Positions 40,538 through 50,396 of a stretch of 64,000 nt of DNA are shown piece by piece. Under the pieces are notes generated by a model. The model had not been told where the DNA came from. It saw only the letters and a program-made list of their open reading frames with translations, and searched no databases. Each line of letters starts with the position of its first letter. The stretch's first letter is position 1. Origin of the DNA: Closterium sp. Naga37s-1 (lineage: Eukaryota > Streptophyta > Zygnematophyceae > Desmidiales > Closteriaceae). A program made the position numbers and the translations under genes. Location of the stretch: positions 1,372,501 through 1,436,500 of the forward strand of contig CANJKZ010000927.1 in the NCBI GenBank assembly GCA_947471745.1. The letters are read 5' to 3'.

Positions 40538-40943
40538 CCGCGTTGAGGCTCGTACGGAGCCAAGGTAGGTTGCTGCTGGTTTCCGCGCGCATAGGATGAA
40601 CCGTCAAGGCTCATTGGAGTAACGCCATTGTTGTTGTCGCTGTTGTTTGATTGCGCAGGTGCTGCTTGCTGGTGCTGCTCGTAGAAGGATATGAAGGAGA
40701 AGAACTTTTCCATCATGCTTGGGGTCGAGGCGTGTTGCCTGGTTCGCAGGAGTTTCAGTGGACTCAGCTGCTGGTCTTGTCGCTGTGCCTCCTTCCATCT
40801 GTAGGCCAGAGGCTGGAGGTGGGGTAGGAGTGGTACCGGGAGAGCCGTTAGAATAGCTTCTCTCCTTCTGTATTGCCATGTCCTCTATTGTTGTAGGAGT
40901 GTTAATGAAGTTGGATCTTGCCTTGTGAGCTCTCATCATATCA
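40538..40943 (-). pseudogene. gag N-terminus and leader of element H
   Basis: Minus-strand MAIQKERSYSNGSPGTTPTP at about 40880, GGTATRPAAESTETPANQATR, then MMEKFFSFISFYEQHQ and NNSDNNNGVTPMSLDGSSYARG in other frames. Near 40925-40943 a degenerate primer-binding site (TGATATGATGAGAGC on the minus strand) adjoins the LTR. Confidence 0.8.
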
Positions 40944-41066
40944 TGTTGGGTTGGAAAAGGCCCTAAGGATCTTTTCAAGGCTAGGACCACGAACAGTAGT
41001 GTTGTAATTGCGGAAGCGTTCTTAGTGAACTTGTTGAACCAACTTGCACTAATGTGTGAGACAAGG
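40944..41066 (-). repeat. 5' LTR of element H, truncated
   Basis: About 123 bp matching 6612-6735 better than the LTR of G. The rest of the LTR is missing; sequence of the hAT remnant follows. Confidence 0.82.
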
Positions 41067-41377
41067 ACCTCGCTAGTGTTTGAACCTGCCTGATACATCA
41101 GACGGGCCCGAAGGGCCCGTCTGACCCATCAGATTTTTTTTGTAACTTGTGTCTGTTACATCAGAAATTTTCAAATTCTCCGTTTGTTCAATCAGACGTG
41201 CCAGAAAAAATAGCCTAATGTCTATATTATACTTTATTTAGCAGCTACATCGTTACATGTTTTAAAAACAACACAAAGTGCCATTCATCCTAAACTACTC
41301 TGTGTCAGAGTCACTATCAAGCGCCAGAGTTCCACGAACATCTACTCCATGGTCGTCATCACTGTCATTGTCCACTA
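41067..41377 (-). other. 3' region of the hAT remnant, with a terminal palindrome
   Basis: AT-rich sequence downstream of the hAT stop codon. At 41099-41123 lies a perfect palindrome, CAGACGGGCCC-GAA-GGGCCCGTCTG, extended imperfectly to 41091-41131. It may mark the transposon end. No second terminal repeat is available for comparison because the other end is lost. Confidence 0.5.
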
Positions 41378-43134
41378 CTATAGGCTTTCTCTTTTTCTCC
41401 GCCTCTCCTCCTCATCCATAGGCTCGTCTTCTGCTACTGCCTTGGGTGCTCCTGCAACAGACCCTAAATGTGCCTTGCGCTTGCAGCTCTTGGGCAGACC
41501 ACTCACTTCCTTTGCTCGGCAACGTTTCTTCGCACCGCGCCACAGATTCAGGATGTCATCCCAGTCGTGCTCATAGTCGAGCAGGGAAATGCACATGAGA
41601 TCCCCGAGTCTGGCGTCGCAAAGGTTGGTGCGAATCCATAACTTGACAATGTTCTGCCGGCTGAAACCGCGCTCACACTCGACAGTGCTGATCGGGAGAA
41701 CAGCAACAGCCACCCACAGGCGCATGAGGTTCGGGTATGAGGACTCCCAGTCCCCACTCCACAACATGTTCTTCAAGCCGACATGGAAGGTCATGTCCTT
41801 ATGCTGCACATGCATCACGCGGATAAAGCGCGGCAACTCCCTCTCTGCCTTCTTCCAGTTGACCCCTAACAGGCACAATACAACTCGTTAGATTCAAAGT
41901 CCACACAAACATTGCTCTCCTTTACAACAACAATTGCAATATCCAAAACATTTACAAGTGTTTACCTGGCATATCGCATGTGTCTGCGCTAAAGAGCTTG
42001 CGCAAGCCGGCGAACCAGGCTGCACAGACGCGCTCTCGCTTGGCCACGCCATCTGGGTACGCATCGGGCAGGAATAGCTTGGCCCCATCAAGGGTCGCGA
42101 GGCTGCGAAACCTGAAAAGCACTCGCCAAATGACATCCTGTGCAAACAGCTTCGCAAGGCTCACGCAAGATTCAAGGTCACCTCCAGACTCTTGACCGGC
42201 CAGATGCTCCTCGTGAAGCTTGAATTTGTATGACACGGAGTTGCCATCCCCGTCCATCCCCTCCACTTTAACGACGCGCTTAGAAGGGTGTGTGTGCTGC
42301 TCCATAAAGGTGCTGAGGTGCTTGCTGTCCTCGGCGAAGTTGACTCCGTGCTCGATGTAGTGCGCCTTCAGCTTCCTGACGGTTTTTTGAACCATCCCCA
42401 CCACTCTCGTGATGTCGACCTGCATGTAAAGGCAGATAATGTCTCAGTTAGATGATGGTACATTAACACGGAAGACAGAAACACATTTCGTGACTCACCG
42501 CTCGCTTCTGGAACCTCCTATTGAGCTCGTTCAGCTCCTTCAGGACATCAGCAAGGAAGAACAAGAAAAAATGAAACTTGAAGCTCGTCACGACTTGGTA
42601 CATCTTCTGATCAAACTCGTGCAGCAAGACGATGGCGGCCGGCAAGACAGCAATAAGACGAGAGATGGCGTCACCGCGCGACAACCACCGGACGTCTTTG
42701 ATCCCCTGGGTCTTAAGGAATGTCAAGTGAAGGACGTTCTGCAGCTCGAGGAACCACTTGTGAACGACGATGCGGCCGCCAATGATGGTGTGGATGGAGC
42801 GCACTGCACAGTCGACGATGCCAAAGTCGGTGTAGTTCTCTGAGGCATCCTTGGCGGCCAACACCTCCCTGCACATAACAAAGAAAGTTATAAGTCATGT
42901 CATGTTTACACAAGACAACAACTGGCAGCACAGGTATAACAAGGTAATTCTACCTGTGAGCGATGCAGTGACATGCGACCAGGTGCGGCACCCGCATTCG
43001 CAGCTGCACCACGAGCCCATTCTGGGAGCCGGTCATCACATTAACACCGTTGGTACTGATGCCCGAGATCTTCCGGAGGTCCAGCCCCGTGCTATCTAGG
43101 TGAGCGAGTAGAACGGTAAGAAGAGAGCCGGCGT
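41378..43134 (-). pseudogene. hAT-superfamily transposase, C-terminal half, four exons
   Basis: Exons on the minus strand: 43134-42954, 42868-42499, 42419-41966 and 41865-41378. Introns are GT..AG and the joins keep the reading frame (CHCIAH|REVLAAK, FQKRA|VDITRV, CDMP|GVNWKK). The protein resembles the ZNF862-type hAT family: ISGISTNGVNVMTGSQNGLV and CHCIAHR in the catalytic region, DVRWLSRGDAISRL, and the C-terminal dimerisation region with ISTVECERGFSRQNIVK. It would cut and paste hAT DNA. The N-terminal half, including any BED zinc finger, is missing because element I begins at 43135. The intact splice signals suggest a fairly recent transposon or a domesticated gene; the truncation argues against current function. 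Confidence 0.85.
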
Positions 43135-43267
43135 TGTCAAGATAGCAAGCAGGAATCACTACATTGAATGAATTGTAGGTACAAGTACTAACCTTAACAT
43201 TGGGTTGTACCCCATATGGGCTACCCAACTATAGCCTACATAGAACTAGCACAGAAATAGTTTGACA
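43135..43267 (-). repeat. 3' LTR of element I
   Basis: On the minus strand TGTCAAACTATTTCTGTGC to GCTATCTTGACA. It shares the GGCTATAGTTGGGTAG core with the other LTRs but is the most divergent of them. Confidence 0.88.
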
Positions 43268-45605
43268 CACCCCCATATGCAAAGTGGGGGAGAACAAGGG
43301 GTCACAAGACAAGTCAAGAAAAGCAAAGCAAGCTCAGGGTGGATCACAACGTCACTACAAACTCCGAGCACAAGCAAAGGGCCATAAGGCCAGTTCACAT
43401 GCAGAGATATATATGCAACAACAACGGTACAGTGATGACTACCTAGCAAGAACAAGCATGCAAGTATATGTATAGATCACAGTACAAGCATAGTCATGAA
43501 GTGAGCAAGTGAGACAAAACAGGCACAAGGCCTAACATAGTACAAAAGCGCTGATGATCACCAGACGGAAGTGCCTTGGTGAATATATCAGCAGTGTTGG
43601 CTCGAGTGGCCACGTGAGCAAGACGAAGCTGACCACGCTGCTGCAACTCTCGAGCCAGGAAGTAATGCAGAGCGATGTGCTTTGTTCTGTGCTCCAGTCT
43701 GTGCTCCTGTCACAAGGCAATCGCGGCCTTGTTGTCGACGTACAGGATTGGAGGAGAATGAGGCCTCTCTCCCAAGTCGGTCAGCAGGTAGGTGAGCCAG
43801 CTTAACTCCTGTGCAGCCATGGTTGTGGCGTAGATCTCAGCCTCACAACTAGAGCTGAGAACAGAAGACGAGCGGGTAGACCGCCAAGAAACAGATCCGC
43901 AGCCAAGGCTGAAAGTGTTACCCTGTGACGACCACTGCGTAGCCAGTTCGTCAACCCAAGACGCGTCTGAGTGTCAAGTGAGAACAACCTCACCCCGTCC
44001 TCCAAGCACGAGCCCCATGCCAGATGTACTGCACAAGTAGCTCAACACCCTCTTAGCACCCTCCTAGTGCACTCGCCGGTGTCTCCCAGGCGCAACGTAG
44101 CGAGCCAGGATGGTAAGGGGGTAGGCAAGGTCAGGTCGAGTGCAGGTCATCAGGTATATGAGGCAGCCCACAAGCTCTGTATACGAGCCACTCGGCTCTA
44201 CGGACTCTTCCGAAGGTGGAGCTGAGAGCGAGTGACCGGTAGCCATAGGAGTGGACTGTGGCGAGGACCAAGTGAAGCCGAAGCGCTGAAGGACCTGCTG
44301 CACCATGTGTGACTGAGTCAGGGTGATGGTGCGCCGTGCTCTGTCCCGGGTGATCTGCAAGCCAAGGTAGCTGCGCAGCTCACCCAGGTCCGTGCACGTG
44401 TGTCTCTTCTGCAGCTCCGACTTCACAAAGGCCAGTGCCTCGGTATCAGCAGTAGCAAAGACCAAGTCGTCGATGTACACGAGGATGTAGAACGGCGGCA
44501 GCGAAGTGTCGGTGCGCAGAAACAGCGACGGGCCAGCACTCGAAGGAGCAAACCCAAGAGCCGCAAGTGTCGTCCTTAGTTTGTCGTGCCACTGACGAGG
44601 CGCTTGGCGGAGACCGTAGACTGGCGGACGGAGGCTCCACTGGGTACCTGCAGGAAACAACCCAGTGAAGCCAGGTCGGCGGCGCAGCCAGATCTCCTAC
44701 TGCAGGCTGCCCTGTAAGAAAGCAGTATTGAAGTCAAGGGAGTGAAGCTCGTAGACACGCTGATCGGCAACGTGCAGCAGCACCCGAAGAGTGGTCATCT
44801 TTGGGATAGGGGAGAAGGTCTGGAAGAAGTCAACCCCCTGTCACTGACTAAAGCTTCGTGCGACGTAGCGAGCCTTGAAGACAGGCGGAGAACCCGGCGG
44901 CCACTTCACCCTGAAAATCCACATGCCATCGACTATATTCGCCCCAGGAGGGGGAACCTCGTCAACGTAAGTGCCTGTGGACTTCCAGGATGCCATCTCT
45001 GCGTCCATGGCAGTCTGCCACTGAGAGGAGTAGGGACCCGTAATCGCCTCTACGTAATAGCGCGAGGTCGAGATGTCTGGTGCAGCACCCCCAGGCTCCG
45101 CACTCGCAGGCTCAGCACCCCTAGGCTCTGCACCCCCCAGCACCTCACGCACATGCTCAGCACCCCCAGACGCAGTACCCCGAACAGCACCACCCGCAGC
45201 AGCACCGGAGTCGCTAGTGACCTCTACATGCTCAGCCAAGGGGAGTGGGTCTACCTGAGATACACCGGAAGGAGCAGGACCCTGAGGGGGGAGGGGGTCT
45301 ACCGGAGGGGGACTTGGAGCGAGGAAAAGTGGCGGGGGAGGGAGAGGGGCTATGTGGTAGGGGAAGAGACAGTAGAAAGGAAACGACTCGTCAAAGGTGA
45401 TGTCCTGAGAGGGGAAGACACGGCGCGAGGTGGGGTGGTAAAACTGCCAGCCAGGCGCATCAAGGACAAAGCCAAGGAAGAAACAGGGAATGGTGTGGGA
45501 GGAGAGCTTGTCCGCGTACGAATCGCGGACAAGGGCACGAGCATCCCAGACCCGGAACACCAACGCATCGCCAACCTCTCCCGTCCAACGCAGAGTGGGC
45601 GAGGT
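43268..45605 (-). pseudogene. RT, RNase H, linker and integrase C-terminus of element I
   Basis: From right to left: FRVWDARALVRDSYADKLSS (45563 down), GFVLDAPGWQFYHPTSRRV, a Pro-rich part, an unusually short linker that passes straight from PGGAAPDISTSRYYVEAITG into RT, MDAEMASWKSTGTYVDEVPP, then a stop after RYVARSFSQ near 44841. RT continues at 44660-44064 with VYGLRQAP, ILVYIDDLVFATADTEALAF and CTRPDLAYPL, and stops at RHRRVH. RNase H is degraded to about 43550. The 3' UTR (43268-43550) carries GGCC-TTAT-GGCC. Confidence 0.85.
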
Positions 45606-45733
45606 TGAGAAAACTAGAACGAGAATGATGAACTAGGAAATGAGTTGGGTACAAATATGAAACCCTAGAAAGCTGTACCCCATACTGTCTACCCCACTAC
45701 AGCCTAGAAAGGCTACAGCATATAAGTTCGACA
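45606..45733 (-). repeat. 3' LTR of J1
   Basis: 128 bp, TGTCGAACTTATATGCTG to AGTTTTCTCA on the minus strand. It differs from the LTR at 49031-49152 at far too many positions for an LTR pair, whereas B and E pairs are identical. Confidence 0.88.
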
Positions 45734-45935
45734 CACCCCCATAGGCAAAGTGGGGGAGAGCAAGGGGTCACAAGACCAGTCAAGCAAAGCACAGCAAGCT
45801 CAGGGTGGATCTCAACGTCACCACACATTCTGAGCGCAAGTTCAGGGGCCACAAGGCCAGTTCACATGCAAGCATATATATATATAAAGCTAAACATGCA
45901 AGTGCAAGTATATATAGGTCACAGTACAAGCAAGG

Positions 45936-46796
45936 TCACGAAGTGAGCAAGTGAGGCAAAGCAGGTACAAGACCTAACAGAGTACAGAAGCGCTGATGAT
46001 CACAAGGCGCGAGTGCCTTGGTGAAGATATCAGCAGTGTTGGCCTGAGAGGCCACGTAAGCAAGTCGCAGCTGACCACGCTGCTGCAGCTCACGAGCAAG
46101 GAAGTAGCGAAGAGCAATGTGCTTCGTTCTGTGCTCCAGTCTGTGCTCCCGACACAAGGCCAGCATGGCCTTGTTGTCTACGTACAGAACTGGAGGCGAA
46201 CGAGGCTGCTCTCCAAGGTCAGTCAGCAGGAAGGTGAGCCAGCGTAACTCCTGTGCAGCCATGGCCCCCGCGTAGATCTCAGCCTCACAACTGGAGCCGA
46301 GAACAGAAGACGAGCGGGGAGACCGCCACGAAACAGAGCCGGAACCAAGGCTGAAGGTGTAACCCTGTAACGACCGCTGCGTAGCCTGATCGTCAGCCCA
46401 AGAAGCGTCTGCGTGACCAGTGAGGACCACTGGACTCCACCCTCCAAGCACAAGCCCCATGCCCGACGTACTGCACAAGTAGCGCAACACCCTCTTCGCT
46501 GCAGCCATGTGCTCTGGTCTGTGTCTCCCAGGAGCAACATAGCGTGCCAGAATGCTAAGACGGTATGCAAGGTCAGGTCGAGTGCAGGTCATCAGGTACA
46601 TGAGGCAGCCAACAAGCTCTGGGTACGGGCCACTCGACTCTACGGACTCATCCGAAGGCAGAGCTGAGAGCGAGTGGCGAGTAGACAGAGGAGTGGCCTG
46701 AGGCGAGGAGTACGTGAAGCCGAAGCGCTGAAGGACCTGCTGCACCATGTGTGACTGAGTCAGGGTAATGGTGCGCTGTGCTCTGTCCCGGGTGAT
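45936..46796 (-). pseudogene. RT C-terminal part and RNase H of J1
   Basis: Minus-strand frame from QITRDRAQRTITLTQSHMVQ through LTGHADASWADDQATQRSLQ, CEAEIYAGAMAAQELRWL, DNKAMLALCREHRLEHRTKH to LLTS and stop at 45936. It lacks the YVDD region and is fused in frame to Gly-rich gag sequence, so it has no start of its own. Confidence 0.87.
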
Positions 46797-47705
46797 CTGG
46801 GTGGAGGTGTCGGTGGCAGCAGTGGAGGCGGAGGAGGCGGCGGTGGTGGCGGAGGGAGCCACCACCCCCACCCCCTCCACTGCCTCCACCACCACCTCCA
46901 CCGCCCCCGCCAGCCCCTCCAGTGCCCTTGCCCCCCTTGCCCTTGCCGGTGCGGCGTCTCCCGCTAGGGGCAGACGCAGCGCCGACCGACTCGAAACCAA
47001 CGAGGTCGGCCGCAGCAGCAGAAGCAACAGAGGGCAAGAGGGGGGAGGGGGAACACCCCTCAAAGACGGGGGTGCGAGGGTCACCACGAGAGGCTCCTAC
47101 AGCGACTATGCTCTTCTCTGCTGCTAGGAGGCGCTCCTCGAGGAGGTCAACGGTGAGTGTGGTGGGGCAAACTGAGAGAAAGTGGTCCCTGACTAAGCGA
47201 AGGGAGTCAGGGAGCCGGGTGACTATGTAGTAGAGAGTGATGTACATGGGGGGGGGGTTCTTGGCACAGAACTCAGCAGGAAGCACAGCGCGGTAGCGAG
47301 TGTCGCTAGTGCGAAGGTGCGTAATGAGGTCAGCGACTGTGGGAAAGGCAGCAAGGTCAGGGAACAGGTACGGCAGCATGAGGCGGCTAAGCGCAGCAGT
47401 GGCAGGGGAAGAGTAGCGCGCAACTACAGCGTCGTACAAGGTCTGAGCACTCTTGTACTGGCTAAAGTGCGTACGCTCAGTGGTCGGTAAGTGGCGACGC
47501 ACAGCAAGACGGGCAGCAGCATCGCGTGTGGCCCACTGTGAGCGAACAGTGCTGTCAGCAGTAGCAGGCGGGGCAGGAGAGGCACCAGAGGTGAGATCGA
47601 ACAGGGAGAGTCCGTCTGTAGGAACAGCTGGAGGTCATCGACCCAGACCTCAAAGTCAACAGTACGACCCTCAGCATCAAAGGTAAGGACACTGGGGGTA
47701 GCCAT
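46797..47705 (-). pseudogene. gag of J2
   Basis: Begins MATPSVLTFDAEGRTVDFEVW at 47705. A small deletion near 47620 (CDRADG of relatives missing) shifts the frame; it continues with MRRHLPTTERTHFSQYKSAQ (47502 down), NPPPMYITLYYIVTRLPDSL and SIVAVGASRGDPRTP to a poly-Gly region. Near 46858 the Gly-rich DNA turns into its own inverted complement for about 60 bp and then meets RT of J1. Confidence 0.87.
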
Positions 47706-49017
47706 GACTGGAGTGGCCTAGCAGGGAGTGATCTCACCAGTCCGAGTAAGTAGGGCCGGGGCGCGCCAGTAGGAGCAGAAGCGGCTCGACGGCAGGGCAG
47801 CTCGGCGGCTCGGCTGCTGGGCGGCTCGGCGGCTCGGTTGCTGGGCGGCTCGGCGGCTCGGCTGCTGGGCGGCTCGGCGGCTAGGCGGCTCGGCGGCTCG
47901 GTTGCTGGGCGGCTCGGCTGCTCGGCGACTCGGCTGCTGGGCGGCGCGGCGGCTCGGCTGTTGGGCGGCTCGGCTGCTCGGCGGCTCGGCGGCTCGGTTG
48001 CTGGGCGGCTCGGCTGCTCGGCGAATCGGCTGCTGGGTGGCGCGGCGGCTCGGCTGTTGGGCGGCTCAGCTGCTCAGCGGCAAAGGGGGGCCGGTAGAGG
48101 CGGCTATGGGGCCGGTAGATGCGGCGACGGGGCCGGTAGAGGCGGCTATGGGACCGCTAGGGGCGGCGACGGGGCCGCTAAGGGCGGCGACGGGGCCTCC
48201 AGGGGCGGCGGAAGGGGCCTCCAGGGGCGGCGACGGGGCCGATAGGGGCGGCGACGGGGCCGCAGAGGGGCCGCAAGGGGCCTAGAGGGGGCGGCGACGG
48301 GGCCTCCAGGGGCGACGACGGGGCCTCCAGGGGCGGCGACGGGGCTGCTAGGGGCGGCGACGGGGCCGCAGAGGGGCCGCAAGGGGCCTTTAGGGGGCGG
48401 CGACGGGGCCGCAAGTGGCGGCGACGGGGCCTCCAGGGGCGGCGACGGGGCCTCCAGGGGCGGCGACGGGGCCGTTAGGGGCGGCGACGGGGCCGAAGAG
48501 GGGCCGCAAGGGGCCTAGAGGGGGCGGCGACGGGGCCTCCAGGGGCGGCGACGGAGCCTCCAGGGGCGGCGACGGGGCCGCTAGGGGCGGCGACGGGGCC
48601 GCAGAGGGGCCGCAAGGGGCCTTTAGGGGGCGGCGACGGGGCCGCAAGTGGCGGCGACGGGGCCTCCAGGGGCGGCGACGGGGCCGCCAGGGGCGGCGAC
48701 GGGGCCGTTAGGGGCGGCGACGGGGTCGCAGAGGGGCCGCAAGGGGCCTAGAGGGGGCGGCGACGGGGCCGCAAGTGGCGGCGATGGGGCCTAGAAGGGG
48801 CCGCGAGGGGCTGGAAGGGGCCACGAAGGGTCGTGAGCGGGGCCGCGAAGGGCCGCGTAAGGGCTGCTAGGGAGCCGTGAGAAGGCCGCGAGGGGAGCGC
48901 GACGGGCCGCTAAGGGCAGGCACACGAGGCGCGACTCGGGCAGGAGCGAAGCGCGGGGGCAGGAAACAAAAGTTTCGATCGTGGTGGGCCCTAGGAAACG
49001 TTCCCACTAGGGAACCT
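47706..49017 (-). other. Leader of J2 with GC-rich tandem repeats
   Basis: The gag-proximal part (47780-48090) repeats CGGCTCGGCGGCTCGG-type units; the LTR-proximal part (48090-48780) repeats GGGGCGGCGACGGGGCC units of 18-21 bp in higher-order blocks of about 225 bp (compare 48160-48390 and 48390-48630). Long Pro/Arg/Ala frames here are compositional. Confidence 0.82.
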
Positions 49018-49030
49018 GCTCTATACCAAG

Positions 49031-49152
49031 TGAAAGAACGAGAATGAATGAACTAGGAAAGAGGTGGGTACAGGTAGGAAACCTAGAAATGTTGTACCCC
49101 ATATAGTCTACCCCACTACAGCCTACACAGACTATAGCATATAAGTTTGACA
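49031..49152 (-). repeat. 5' LTR of J2
   Basis: 122 bp, on the minus strand TGTCAAACTTATATGC to CGTTCTTTCA, most similar to the E LTR. Two bases separate it from the primer-binding site. Confidence 0.87.
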
Positions 49153-49167
49153 CGTCGTACTCTCACA

Positions 49168-49615
49168 CTCCTGCTCCTCGCGCTCAAGCTGGCGAAGAGC
49201 CTTGAGACGTGTGTCGTAACGGTGGGGAGGTGCAGTAGTCGTGCCTCCAACTCTTGTCTCCTCAGTACTAGCTCCTACAGTGCCAGCACCTCCTGCTCCA
49301 GCACCCCCAGGACTAGCACCTCCAGTACCAGGACCTCTAGCTCCAGCACCCCTAGAACTAGCGCTACCAGCGCCAGCACCTCCAGCTCCAATACCTCTCG
49401 AACGAGTGCTCCCAGACCGACTACCGCTAGTGGCAGTACCTCCAACTCCAACACCAACCGAGTCCATAGTAACATGTCACGAAAGTGCCGAAGGCTGCGG
49501 CGGGGATTGTGAGGAGGACTGCGGGGAGGGAAACGCTACATCACGCACGACCGAGGGTAGAGGGGTAGCGTGAGACATACCTGACGAGGCAGGACCAGGG
49601 GGATTTACAGGAAGA
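49168..49615 (-). pseudogene. Linker remnant in element K
   Basis: Minus-strand NPPGPASSGMSHATPLPSVV, then SPQSSSQSPPQPSALS, a stop, and MDSVGVGVGGTATSGS with Gly/Ala repeats to HRYDTRLKALRQLEREEQE. The first part resembles the linker of C (APSGVSHATPPPSVAPHVQS, PSPQSSSQP). It ends directly at the LTR in a purine-rich GAGGAGCAGGAG that could act as polypurine tract. Confidence 0.75.
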
Positions 49616-50027
49616 TTTGCGACGAAAACAATTCAATTCTAGGCGCTGGTTGTCTCACTGTGAGCCTATTTGACTGTAGAAATGACGAGCGCTGATTCTG
49701 TAGATCGCGTAATTCTCCCTTAGTTGAAATACGCGTCCGATCTCGGCCGTTGAGAAGAAAATTGATCCGACACTCCAAATTCCAACTTTTTTGGGCGAAA
49801 TTTTCAGGGCCGTAGAGATTCGAATCGATCTGACGGTCGAAATTCCAACTTTCTTGCCATTGGACCTGAGGAGTGTTCGAAAACCGGTTCGAGGGGGGCG
49901 TTAAAAAATAGCGTGGAACTGTTTTACGTACCCGAAATCGGTGCTTTCCGTCGTCGCCCCCGCGGTTTTCAAAGCTAGGTTTTAGCGGTCGAAAAACTTA
50001 GCGTGTAATCAGGCTCTGATTACCAAG

Positions 50028-50396
50028 TGTGAGGATCTAGGATCGAGCTCAGAAAAGAGAGTTTGAATTGAATGATCACCTGGGCACAACACGAGGCTAT
50101 ATATAGGCTCGACACAAGGCCCAGTAACCAGGTGTTACGCGAAGGTTCCGAGGGTCGCGAAGCGTCCCGAACAGATCCTTACCTAATTCGGTAGAAGGCA
50201 ATTCGGTGGCAAATGAAAAGCCTAGAATTTTGTGCACGCAACCTAGCTTGGTGCTATAACTATAGTAAAATATAGGAAAGCACCTAGCCTAGGAGATCAA
50301 GCAATTCATGCATGCATAAAATAAACCCATGCTAGAAATAGCATAATAAAGTCTAGGCAAGCAAGCAAAGCTGGCATAAGCCGTCGTACTCTCACA
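50028..50396 (-). repeat. 5' LTR of element K
   Basis: 369 bp; minus strand TGTGAGAGTACGACGGC to GATCCTCACA. Its first 15 bases reappear at 49167-49153. Unlike the LTRs of the A-F lineage in length and sequence. Confidence 0.8.

Larger units (their letters stand above)
6612..41066 (-). mobile_element. Old copia-type element H, minus strand, heavily interrupted
   Basis: The two ends are LTR pieces more similar to each other than to the LTR of G: 6612-6806 (continuing at 30349-30471) is the 3' LTR and 40944-41066 the 5' LTR. Between them, on the minus strand, lie gag, protease and integrase pieces (34842-40943), while most of RT and RNase H is lost. Insertions inside H are C (in the 3' LTR), G, L and two MITEs. 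The 5' LTR is cut short at about 41066 next to the hAT remnant, so no target duplication can be read. Confidence 0.7.
43135..45605 (-). mobile_element. Copia element I, 3' part, minus strand
   Basis: Has a 133-bp 3' LTR (43135-43267), 3' UTR, RNase H, RT, a short linker and the integrase C-terminus. It is inserted in the hAT gene (GGCGT at 43130-43134 would be the target copy) and cut off at 45605 by element J1, so its 5' half is missing. Frames are broken. Confidence 0.88.
45606..46796 (-). mobile_element. Copia element J1: 3' part of a chimera
   Basis: 3' LTR (45606-45733), 3' UTR with both conserved hairpins, and RNase H plus part of RT (46790-45936), open and E-like in sequence (HKVQ.. 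to LVPALPHLLTS). It is inserted in the integrase of I (GAGGT at 45601-45605). At 46796/46797 the RT sequence ITRDRAQRTITL is joined to an inverted piece of gag. The missing left partner and the unmatched LTR show that this is not one element with the sequence to its right. Confidence 0.85.
46797..49152 (-). mobile_element. Copia element J2: 5' part of a chimera
   Basis: 5' LTR (49031-49152), primer-binding site TGGTATAGAGC (minus, 49018-49028), a GC-rich leader (47706-49017) and gag (47705 down). The LTR is E-like. J2 is inserted in the 3' LTR of K. It lacks everything from the gag knuckle to RT. Confidence 0.85.
49153..50396 (-). mobile_element. Short LTR element K, minus strand, with C-like linker remnant
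   Basis: A complete 369-bp LTR (50028-50396) lies right, followed leftward by TGGTAATCAGAGC (a tRNA-Met-type primer-binding site with one extra base). The start of the other LTR, TGTGAGAGTACGACG, is at 49167-49153, where J2 cuts it. Only about 860 bp lie between. Of these, 49168-49615 is a coding remnant of a copia linker and the rest is non-coding leader, so K is a deletion derivative that needs proteins from elsewhere. Confidence 0.8.

Noticed and set aside
45606-49152. J as one deleted LTR retrotransposon
   Set aside because: The two LTRs are too different to be a pair and the flanking five bases do not match; two elements joined by deletion fit better.
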